5,931 nucleotides of DNA from Candidatus Omnitrophota bacterium. GTDB taxonomy: Bacteria; Omnitrophota; Koll11; Gorgyraeales; Gorgyraeaceae. Positions 1-5,171 of the stretch are shown in pieces. Positions within the stretch are counted from its first letter, which is position 1. The number at the start of each line of letters is the position of its first letter. The stretch is from contig JAHIRR010000005.1 in NCBI GenBank assembly GCA_018818505.1, forward strand, positions 1 through 5,931. The letters are read 5' to 3'. The notes beneath the pieces are model-generated. The model was not told where the DNA came from, searched no databases, and worked only from the letters and a program-made list of their open reading frames with translations. A program made the translations under genes and the position numbers.

Positions 1-2
1 CA

Positions 3-788
3 AAAGACTTAATTATCAACGTACTAGAAGCCCTTGAGCTTAAAGCAGATAATTTTGATATTGCATTATTTGAGAAATTTATTGATTATGAGTGGTATGG
101 AATTTATTCTCACGACCCAGAATATATAAGAATTTATTTAAGAATATTACAATACGCAATAAACCATGATAAAGTTTTTGCAGGAAAGCCTAAGGTTGTT
201 TTCCTTCCAAATCTAGATATAGACTATTCGCAATTTGGATTTAATTATTTCGACTTTACAAATAACAAAAGAAAATCGGTCGTAACAAACAGCAATATTT
301 ATATTATCAATACACCAAAGGGTTTCTACTGGAAAAGCATATTGGCACTTTCAGAAGTTCCTTTGGTTACTGGGGATAATTCTGTGACAGAGGCGTTAGC
401 TAATAGGCAGAGATTTTTTTATGAAATAGAGCCTCATAAAGCGGATTTTGCAACATCCTTACGTGATATGGCTAGATCAGGATTGACGGAAAGAGAAATA
501 GAAATCTACAGCCTTCTTCTGTTCCATAATCTTCCTGCCTATTTATCAAGCCATCACCCACAGTTTAATAGAAAGACACTAGAGTCAGAAATAGAAACTA
601 TGTTTGCATCGCTGGCTAGGATATTTACAGATTCTAATGCAAAGGAAATATTTATAAAAATAGGCAATAAAGTAATTGAAGCCAAAGGTAATGTTACTGA
701 TAAATTCATTAGAGTGATTCAGAAGAAAGAATGGTTGCAGTTAGATAAGATGAAGCAGGCAGTAGATAATATAGATATAAACATCTAG
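3..788 (+). CDS. 3' part of an unrecognised protein with a possible GT-B glycosyltransferase-like motif (5' end outside window)
   Basis: This frame is open from the window edge to the TAA at 786-788 and gives 261 residues of a C-terminal part; the true start lies upstream. I do not recognise the family with certainty. Visible residues 111-141 read as a hydrophobic segment (SILALSEVPLVTGDNS) followed by VTEAL and FFYE. This resembles the C-terminal nucleotide-sugar-binding stretch of GT-B glycosyltransferases, where a small, polar turn and an EA pair precede a short beta strand. An earlier VVFLPNLDIDY (65-75) could be a Rossmann-type strand. The last ~100 residues look helical and charged (EIETMFASLARIF, KVIEAKGNVTDKFIRVIQKKEW). 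There is no signal peptide or membrane segment in the visible part. An internal TTG at 342 is not a start, because the same frame continues upstream without a stop. The region is AT-richer than the genes to its right. The glycosyltransferase reading is an inference from a short motif; the coding call itself is firm. Confidence 0.8.
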   Translation, partial: KDLIINVLEALELKADNFDIALFEKFIDYEWYGIYSHDPEYIRIYLRILQYAINHDKVFAGKPKVVFLPNLDIDYSQFGFNYFDFTNNKRKSVVTNSNIYIINTPKGFYWKSILALSEVPLVTGDNSVTEALANRQRFFYEIEPHKADFATSLRDMARSGLTEREIEIYSLLLFHNLPAYLSSHHPQFNRKTLESEIETMFASLARIFTDSNAKEIFIKIGNKVIEAKGNVTDKFIRVIQKKEWLQLDKMKQAVDNIDINI

Positions 789-907
789 TTAAAGTACCAC
801 TTTGATCAAATTCACATTTTTTTATCCAAGCCCATAGCATCCGAGGATTTTATAACTTTTCTCGTTAATCGTAGACAAAATCAGAGACAGTCGATCAATA
901 AAAAAAG

Positions 908-913
908 AAGGAG
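908..913 (+). promoter_or_regulatory. Shine-Dalgarno of the helix-turn-helix gene, unusually close to ATG
   Basis: AAGGAG ends only 2 nt before ATG 916, where 5-9 nt is usual. Translation may therefore be inefficient, although the motif itself is strong. Confidence 0.5.
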
Positions 914-915
914 TT

Positions 916-1203
916 ATGCCATTATCTATTACCCCGGAAGACAGATTAATTTATACAATAGAAGTCGAAATCAATCTTCATGAATTTAGCCCAAAATATC
1001 CCAAAAACCCAAAGACCTTCGGAGCACTCCTTAGGAAGAAACGCATGGACAAAAGACTCACAATGAAAGGCATCGCCAGAAAATTAGGCGTTTCAGAGAC
1101 AACGGTATACAATTGGGAAATCAGGAATAAAATACCCTACAGAAGAACAAAAGAAAAGCTCAAATCCCTACTTGGCTTAACCAAAAAAGATATCTCTATC
1201 TAA
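916..1203 (+). CDS. Small XRE-type helix-turn-helix DNA-binding protein
   Basis: This is a 95-residue basic protein. Residues 34-87 form a Cro/CI (XRE)-like helix-turn-helix: [21 protein letters not shown] supplies the first helices, and [13 protein letters not shown] (56-68) is the classic turn and recognition helix. The first 30 residues ([17 protein letters not shown]) look like a short strand-rich extension with no family I can name. There is no second domain, so it is probably a DNA-binding regulator, or a relic of an integrated-element regulator or antitoxin-like protein; no target can be named. The start is ATG 916, preceded by AAGGAG at 908-913. The spacing of 2 nt is unusually short, but no other in-frame start preserves the domain. 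The gene is preceded by a 127-bp non-coding gap after the upstream gene. Its 3' end overlaps the convergent ComM-like gene by 27 bp. Confidence 0.82.
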   Translation: MPLSITPEDRLIYTIEVEINLHEFSPKYPKNPKTFGALLRKKRMDKRLTMKGIARKLGVSETTVYNWEIRNKIPYRRTKEKLKSLLGLTKKDISI

Positions 1204-2709
1204 AGAACGATACTGTATCGCCTCTGATATATGATCTGTCTTGATATCCTCGCTTCCCTCGACATCCGCAATAGTCCTTGAAACCTTTAATATCTTATCA
1301 TAAGCCCTTGCGCTAAGGTTTAACTCTGTCATTGCCATTTTAAGAAGGTCTTTTTCCTCTTTGCCCAGGGCGCAATATTTACGGATTTGTCTATGTGACA
1401 TTGAGGAGTTACAAAATATGCCCTCATTCTTAAATCTTTCCCTCTGAATAGCCCTTGCTTTATTTACTCTTTCTCTTATTTGAGCCGACGTCTCACAGGG
1501 TCTATCACTTGCCAAATCTTTATATTCAATACGGGGCACTTCTATATGAATATCAATCCTATCTAATAAAGGTCCTGAAATCCTCGAGCGGTAAGCGTGG
1601 ATTTGGTTCGGCGTGCACCTGCACTGAGATTTAAGGTCGGAGAAATGCCCACACTTACATGGGTTCATCGAAGCCACAAGAGTAAACTTGGACGGGAATC
1701 TCATTGTGGCGCTTACCCTGGAAATAGTTACGTACCCGTCTTCAAGGGGCTGCCTCAGCGCCTCAAGGACATTCCTGTGAAATTCAGGCAGCTCATCCAT
1801 GAAAAGCACGCCGTTATGCGCCAGGCTTACCTCGCCAGGCTTTGGCGCGCTTCCTCCGCCAACAAGCGATGCGTCAGAAGAGGTGTGGTGCGGTGTCCTA
1901 AAAGGCCTTGTGTTTATTATTGCCTTTTTTGTTGGGACAAGGCCGCATATGCTGTATATCTTTGTGGTCTCAATAGCTTCTTCAAGTGTCATATCAGGCA
2001 TGATCGTGGGCAGCCTCTTAGCGAGCATTGTCTTTCCGCTGCCAGGAGGCCCTATCATGATGATATTATGGCCTCCTGCCGCAGCGATCTCCATGGCCCT
2101 TTTTGCATAGACCTGGCCTTTTACGTCTGAAAAATCGACTTCATAGTCGTGGTTTTGATTTAGATGAATCTCTGCAGTATAAGGCAAGGGCGAGAGAGAA
2201 TCCCCATAATTTATGAAATCGCACACGCTGCTGAGCCTGTCTACGGGATAGACTTCCAGGCCTTCTACTACGCTGGCCTCATATGCATTCTCTTCTGGCA
2301 GGATCAGTTTTTTATGCGAGTTCTTTAAGGATATTGCGATAGGCAGGACACCTTTTACAGGCCTTATCCTGCCATTCAGGGCAAGCTCTCCCAGAAATAC
2401 AAAATCCTTTATGTTCTTATAAGCTATCTGTTCAGATGCGACAAGTACGCCTATTGCAATAGGAAGATCAAAGCATGGGCCTTCTTTCTTTATATCGCAT
2501 GGCGCAAGATTTACTGTTATCTTTTTAGAAGGATACTTGAACTGACTGTTTTTTATAGCTGAGCGCACCCTGTCCCTGGATTCACGTATAGCAGTATCAG
2601 GAAGGCCTACAATAGTCACCTGCGGCAGTCCGCTCGCTATATCTACTTCAACCTCGATCTCTCTTGCCTCAATGCCAATAGTGGCTGCTGAAAATACCTT
2701 TGATAACAT
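1177..2709 (-). CDS. comM: YifB/ComM family Mg-chelatase-like AAA+ ATPase
   Basis: The protein has 510 residues, close to the usual ~500 of the family. Domain order is complete. Residues ~20-140 form the ChlI-like N-terminal domain ([23 protein letters not shown] and [20 protein letters not shown]). The AAA+ domain spans ~190-395, with Walker A GPPGSGKT at 220-227, Walker B VLFMDE at 301-306 and the arginine-finger region [11 protein letters not shown] at 378-388. The Mg-chelatase C-terminal helical domain spans ~405-503 ([21 protein letters not shown], ending YRSLDR). The cysteine cluster C351, C353, C363 and C365 around MNPCKCG may bind metal, as the family commonly shows. ComM of Vibrio cholerae is known to be a hexameric helicase that promotes branch migration during natural transformation; E. 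coli YifB is the same family. ATG 2709 was chosen because AAGGAGG sits 8 nt upstream and [15 protein letters not shown] is the usual family N-terminus; a TTG at 2781 would add 24 atypical residues. The gene is divergent from the barrel genes. I found no clear promoter for it. The cellular role here (DNA uptake or recombination) is inferred from the family. Confidence 0.96.
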   Translation of the reverse strand: MLSKVFSAATIGIEAREIEVEVDIASGLPQVTIVGLPDTAIRESRDRVRSAIKNSQFKYPSKKITVNLAPCDIKKEGPCFDLPIAIGVLVASEQIAYKNIKDFVFLGELALNGRIRPVKGVLPIAISLKNSHKKLILPEENAYEASVVEGLEVYPVDRLSSVCDFINYGDSLSPLPYTAEIHLNQNHDYEVDFSDVKGQVYAKRAMEIAAAGGHNIIMIGPPGSGKTMLAKRLPTIMPDMTLEEAIETTKIYSICGLVPTKKAIINTRPFRTPHHTSSDASLVGGGSAPKPGEVSLAHNGVLFMDELPEFHRNVLEALRQPLEDGYVTISRVSATMRFPSKFTLVASMNPCKCGHFSDLKSQCRCTPNQIHAYRSRISGPLLDRIDIHIEVPRIEYKDLASDRPCETSAQIRERVNKARAIQRERFKNEGIFCNSSMSHRQIRKYCALGKEEKDLLKMAMTELNLSARAYDKILKVSRTIADVEGSEDIKTDHISEAIQYRSLDRDIFFG

Positions 2710-2714
2710 ATAGA

Positions 2715-2724
2715 CCCCCTCCTT
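2715..2724 (-). promoter_or_regulatory. Shine-Dalgarno that fixes the ComM-like start
   Basis: Read on the minus strand, AAGGAGGGGG is followed by TCTAT and then ATG at 2709. This strong site at normal spacing decides for ATG 2709 over the upstream TTG at 2781. Confidence 0.88.
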
Positions 2725-2798
2725 ATGTATATAAGACACGGGAAGAGGGCGGTTTTCTTTCAATTTTTTTAAGAATGTCAAATTTTATGCTGGCTACC

Positions 2799-2827
2799 TT
2801 GACAATCCTTACAACGTAATGTATACT
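2799..2827 (+). promoter_or_regulatory. Sigma-70-type promoter of the barrel gene pair
   Basis: TTGACA (2799-2804, perfect -35) is followed by exactly 17 bp and TATACT (2822-2827, 5 of 6 to the -10 consensus). The predicted transcription start is near 2834. That gives a short leader of about 29 nt before ATG 2863. The strength of the match suggests high constitutive expression, as is common for major outer-membrane proteins. Confidence 0.85.
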
Positions 2828-2864
2828 TCATTATAAAATAAGCTGGAGTATTATACTTTATTAT
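2822..2864 (+). repeat. 13-bp direct repeat, offset 30 bp, spanning -10 box and start codon
   Basis: TATACTTCATTAT (2822-2834) and TATACTTTATTAT (2852-2864) match at 12 of 13 positions and start exactly 30 bp apart. The first copy contains the -10 box and predicted transcription start; the second runs into the ATG of the first barrel gene. It could be a paired operator, a local duplication, or chance in AT-rich DNA. Confidence 0.45.
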
Positions 2865-3720
2865 GAAGAAACTCTATATTTTATATTCTTTAGTGATTGT
2901 AGCTATATTTGTCAGTAGCGGGCTTGTGTTTGCTGCAACTGTGGGTAATTCTCTTGACCTTGATGTGCCAAATGTCTCTGCTATATTGAAACAGACGGCT
3001 GTGGATCAAGCCCTTGATGACTATGAACAGATGATAAAGATAAAGGCCTCGCTGGATATGGAATTTCTATTTGATAAGGATCTAAATGGGCCTAATGAAG
3101 TAGCAGGCGCTGAGCTAAAGGGAGAATGGAATATGGTAAAGCTGGGCGTTACTATTTTTGACAGGGTAGAGCCATATATCAAGATAGGCGCAGCAAGGTT
3201 AGATGCGAAGTGGAGACAGAATAGTGCATGGGACATAGAGGTTGCGTCTGATCAGGGTTTTGCATGGGGCGGTGGCATAAAGGGGATTATCTGGGATTTC
3301 GATGATCAAGGCCTTCGCCTGACAGGTGATGTTCAGTGTAGAATCGCGGATCTGGACGCTAGTGATATTGAGCGGGGAGGCGTTAGCATAACTGATACAG
3401 GCGCAGATTTTAAAGTAGAGGAATGGCAGGCAGCCATTGCTCTAAGTAAGAAGTATGAACTTCCTTTAAAATGGCAGAATATCTACTTAGTGCCTTATAC
3501 AGGTTTGACGTTTTCTGATTCAACGGTAGATGTAAGCTTTAAAAATCCAGATGATCCTGCGCAGGATTGGACGCTCTATGACGCGAATAATGAGTCTATG
3601 TTTGGTTTTTTTCTGGGATGCGATATTATGCCGACAATATCAAGCTCGTTTATATACAGCATAGAGGTCAGGCTTGTGAATGAGATGGCTCTTACGCTTG
3701 GCGGCGCCATGAAGTTTTGA
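2863..3720 (+). CDS. Secreted outer-membrane beta-barrel protein, first of a tandem paralogous pair
   Basis: The protein has 285 residues. A classic Sec signal peptide is visible: MKK, a hydrophobic core at 5-22, then VFA with likely cleavage after A24 (mature ATVGNS). The mature part is rich in alternating hydrophobic/polar strands and Gly/Asp turns (YIKIGAARLDAKW 105-117, EWQAAIALSKKYELPL 187-202, YLVPYTGLTFSD 208-219, FGFFLGCDIM 247-256). It ends in ALTLGGAMKF; a terminal phenylalanine after an amphipathic strand is the usual signal for BAM-dependent outer-membrane insertion. I cannot name a substrate or a known family; a small barrel of roughly 8-12 strands is a guess from length. The segment at 39-60, just after the mature N-terminus, looks like a periplasmic amphipathic helix. 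The start ATG 2863 is set by the signal peptide. GGAG at 2845-2848 is rather far away (14 nt). It is transcribed from the strong promoter at 2799-2827 and followed 14 bp later by its paralogue. Confidence 0.88.
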   Translation: MKKLYILYSLVIVAIFVSSGLVFAATVGNSLDLDVPNVSAILKQTAVDQALDDYEQMIKIKASLDMEFLFDKDLNGPNEVAGAELKGEWNMVKLGVTIFDRVEPYIKIGAARLDAKWRQNSAWDIEVASDQGFAWGGGIKGIIWDFDDQGLRLTGDVQCRIADLDASDIERGGVSITDTGADFKVEEWQAAIALSKKYELPLKWQNIYLVPYTGLTFSDSTVDVSFKNPDDPAQDWTLYDANNESMFGFFLGCDIMPTISSSFIYSIEVRLVNEMALTLGGAMKF

Positions 3721-3722
3721 GA

Positions 3723-3727
3723 GAGGG
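3723..3727 (+). promoter_or_regulatory. Shine-Dalgarno that fixes the second barrel start
   Basis: GAGGG lies 7 nt before ATG 3735. It excludes the TTG at 3717, which would overlap the stop codon of the previous gene and would put this site inside the coding region. Confidence 0.7.
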
Positions 3728-3734
3728 TATAAAA

Positions 3735-4580
3735 ATGAAAAAGATAATAATAATTTTATTTTTCCTGACCTTTGGTATCTCCTCGTTTGTGTTTGGAGCT
3801 ACAGTAGGCGGCCCTGATATGAGTATCCCAGATGAGTCGCTTTTTCTAAAGGAACAGGCAATAAAAAATTCCCTTGATAGTTTTGAAACAGAGATGAATA
3901 TAAAAGTCGGTCTAGACATGGAAATAGTTACCAAAAGAAAGCTTTCTTCTGCTGCAGATGTTACTGACGCTGAGCTGAGCGGCAGTAATTTCATGTTCAA
4001 GATCTCCGATAGTTATAAAGAGCTTATTGAGACCTACATAAAGATAGGGACATCCAGCCTTGAGGTTGAGTGGAGCCAGAATAATGATAAAGTCAAAGTG
4101 GAGTCAGATATTGGTATTGCCTGGGCCGCCGGCGCAAAGGCAAAGTTATGGACGCTGAAAAATTATAACGTTGATCTTACAATGGATTTACAATACAGGC
4201 ATACTAGCCTGGGTTTTGACAAGGCAAAGATAAACGGTTCCGTATCAGCAGCTTCTCGCATTAACGAGGATTTCACAATAAGCGAATGGCAGACGAGTTT
4301 ACTAGCCAGCAAGAAATACATTATTCCTTTAGGAGTAAACGATTGCTACGTTATTCCGTATGGCGGCCTGACTTATTTAGCGTCAGACGTGGATTTGAGT
4401 TTTACGCGGTCTACTTCCGGCCAGCTTTATTCTCTATATAACGCGGATGATGAAAATGACTTTGGTGTTGTGCTTGGCTGTGATATAATGCCGTTCTATT
4501 TGAGCTACTATCTTCTGAACTTTGAGCTCAGGCTCCTGAATGAGACTGCCCTGACCCTTGGCGGCACAGTGAAGTTCTAA
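3735..4580 (+). CDS. Secreted outer-membrane beta-barrel protein, second of a tandem paralogous pair
   Basis: The protein has 281 residues and is a clear homologue of the preceding gene product over its whole length. The signal peptide is MKK plus a hydrophobic core, with likely cleavage after G21 (mature ATVGGPD, the same ATVG start as its neighbour). Blocks shared in order are LDME (60-63), AEL-x-G (79-83), YIKIG (101-105) followed by L-x-x-x-W-x-QN, EWQ with SKKY-x-x-PL (184-199), PYGGLTY (208-214), LYNADDE with FG and LGCDIMP (234-253), and E-x-RL-x-NE-x-ALTLGG at the end. The final residue is phenylalanine, as expected for a BAM-inserted barrel. The pair is diverged (identity about a third by eye), so the duplication is old and both copies appear maintained. 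Loops differ: this copy has an insertion-like KAKINGSVSAASRI stretch (163-176), and the DDPAQDW loop of the first copy is replaced by RSTSGQ. Start ATG 3735 follows GAGGG at 3723-3727. It is co-transcribed with the first copy. The substrate or ligand is unknown. Confidence 0.88.
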   Translation: MKKIIIILFFLTFGISSFVFGATVGGPDMSIPDESLFLKEQAIKNSLDSFETEMNIKVGLDMEIVTKRKLSSAADVTDAELSGSNFMFKISDSYKELIETYIKIGTSSLEVEWSQNNDKVKVESDIGIAWAAGAKAKLWTLKNYNVDLTMDLQYRHTSLGFDKAKINGSVSAASRINEDFTISEWQTSLLASKKYIIPLGVNDCYVIPYGGLTYLASDVDLSFTRSTSGQLYSLYNADDENDFGVVLGCDIMPFYLSYYLLNFELRLLNETALTLGGTVKF

Positions 4581-4600
4581 ACAGTATCCCATCTTTTTCC

Positions 4601-4630
4601 TTGCTATAGTTCCTATCCATTATATATAAT
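4601..4630 (+). promoter_or_regulatory. Possible promoter for the divergent-PAP2 / L,D-transpeptidase genes
   Basis: TTGCTA (4601-4606, 4 of 6 to the -35 consensus), an 18-bp spacer and a perfect TATAAT (4625-4630) lie in the gap after the second barrel gene. Transcription would start near 4637, at the foot of the palindrome at 4640-4691, so the message would carry that hairpin at its 5' end. The surrounding run of TA repeats makes a chance -10 match easy, so support is moderate. Confidence 0.5.
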
Positions 4631-4639
4631 GTTAAAGCT

Positions 4640-4691
4640 ACCTGTTCCACCGCGTAGGTGGAATTAATTCCACCTACGCGGTGGAACAGGT
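4640..4691. repeat. Perfect 52-bp loopless palindrome with nested hairpins
   Basis: Bases 4640-4665 are the exact reverse complement of 4666-4691: 26-bp arms, no mismatch and no spacer, centred on AATTAATT. Each arm contains its own smaller inverted repeat. TTCCACC, GCGTA and GGTGGAA occupy 4645-4663; TTCCACC, TACGC and GGTGGAA occupy 4668-4686. The element can therefore fold as one long hairpin/cruciform or as two tandem 19-nt hairpins separated by TTAA. A CTA triplet flanks it on both sides (4638-4640 and 4692-4694, the first overlapping the palindrome by one base), which could be a short target duplication or chance. It lies between two genes, contains no coding sequence and has no T-tract directly after it. 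It may be a REP/MITE-like dispersed element, a 5' mRNA stabiliser or a bidirectional transcription barrier. Confidence 0.97.
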
Positions 4692-4699
4692 CTAAATTT

Positions 4700-4705
4700 G
4701 GAGGG
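4700..4705 (+). promoter_or_regulatory. Shine-Dalgarno that fixes the GTG start of the divergent-PAP2 gene
   Basis: GGAGGG ends 4 nt before GTG 4710. The alternative TTG at 4698 would place this site inside the gene and has no site of its own; the long palindrome lies immediately upstream of it. Confidence 0.78.
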
Positions 4706-4709
4706 TGAA

Positions 4710-5156
4710 GTGGATTTTTTTGTAGACTTAGGGAAAAATCAGATGTTTTTGACTGCCTCGTTAGCATGGCTTTTAGCGCAGACCATAAAGGTGGCAATAG
4801 GTGTGATACGCGAGAAGCGGTTTAACTTTAAATGGTTCGTGGGGGCAGGGGGCATGCCGAGTTCTCATGCCGCTACTGTGGCAGCGCTTGCCGCTTCTAT
4901 TGGATTCACCTTTGGTTTTTCGTCGGCATTTTTCGCGTTCGCGTTTTTCATCGCGTTTATCATAATGTTTGATGCCCAGGGTGTGCGGCGGCAAAGCGGC
5001 CAGCAGGCAGAGATACTCAATAAGATGATAGAGGATATTTACTTACAGAAGGGCGTTAAGCAGGACCGCCTTATAGCGTTATTAGGCCATACGCCTATAC
5101 AGGTATTCATAGGCGCTGCATTAGGTATTCTTGTTGCGATTTTTTGTTACAGATAA
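4710..5156 (+). CDS. Divergent PAP2 family membrane protein (YuiD/DUF212-like)
   Basis: The protein has 148 residues, close to Bacillus YuiD-type proteins (~150-160). The family signatures are present: an N-terminal membrane helix with AWLLAQTIKV (18-27), the GGMPSSHAATVAALA block (~46-60), a second hydrophobic region rich in Phe/Ala (~64-86), FDAQGVRRQSGQQAEILN (~87-104) and LLGHTPIQVFIGAALGILVA near the C-terminus. PAP2 enzymes are lipid or acid phosphatases. The divergent family keeps the PSSH motif and a DAxGVR motif but lacks the standard upstream K-x6-RP motif, so its activity and substrate are not established; action on a membrane phospholipid or isoprenoid phosphate is inferred from the superfamily. 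It has three or four membrane segments and would sit in the inner membrane. The start is GTG 4710 after GGAGGG. The next gene begins 15 bp after its stop, which points to an operon with the L,D-transpeptidase gene. Confidence 0.92.
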   Translation: MDFFVDLGKNQMFLTASLAWLLAQTIKVAIGVIREKRFNFKWFVGAGGMPSSHAATVAALAASIGFTFGFSSAFFAFAFFIAFIIMFDAQGVRRQSGQQAEILNKMIEDIYLQKGVKQDRLIALLGHTPIQVFIGAALGILVAIFCYR

Positions 5157-5171
5157 AATATGGAGGATAGA

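Noticed and set aside
342..344. TTG 342 as the start of the first gene
   Set aside because: The same frame is open back to base 3 with plausible protein sequence and there is no ribosome site before 342; the gene simply enters from outside the window.
791..823. Small inverted repeats (AAAGT-ACC-ACTTT and TTTGATCAAA) before a T-run as a terminator of the first gene
   Set aside because: The stems are only 5 bp, mostly A-T, mutually overlapping and separated from the T-run, so they are too weak to call.
1597..2130. Open plus-strand frames (1597-2130 and 1799-2110) opposite the ComM-like gene
   Set aside because: They are antisense shadows of the AAA+ domain; the minus-strand protein has all family motifs, and the plus-strand translations have no recognisable domain.
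2349..2363. Cysteine cluster of the ComM-like protein as something unusual (here: residues 351-365, coded near 1615-1659)
   Set aside because: The NPC-x-CG ... C-x-C pattern is normal for the family and needs no special explanation. The coordinates given for this entry are only nominal; the coded stretch is about 1615-1659.
2710..2781. Longer ComM-like protein starting at TTG 2781
   Set aside because: It adds 24 residues absent from the family pattern and would bury the strong AAGGAGG site used by ATG 2709.
2776..2781. Minus-strand TTGACA as a promoter for the ComM-like gene
   Set aside because: At 17-bp spacing the -10 position reads AGAAAA, and no acceptable -10 box was found at neighbouring spacings.
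3021..4000. Minus-strand open frames inside the barrel genes (3021-3236 and 3692-4000)
   Set aside because: The plus-strand homologous pair explains the coding signal; these frames show no ribosome site or domain.
4640..4691. Palindrome as an ordinary Rho-independent terminator for the barrel operon
   Set aside because: No run of T directly follows either arm (the sequence after it is CTAAATTTGG), and a mismatch-free 26-bp stem is far longer than usual. Attenuation or blocking of transcription is still possible.
4698..4709. TTG 4698 as start of the divergent-PAP2 gene
   Set aside because: The GGAGGG site would be inside the gene, and GTG 4710 is correctly spaced from it.
4528..4994. Minus-strand open frames over the palindrome and divergent-PAP2 gene (4528-4797 and 4773-4994)
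   Set aside because: One runs through the perfect palindrome and the other is antisense to the conserved PSSH region; neither has family features.
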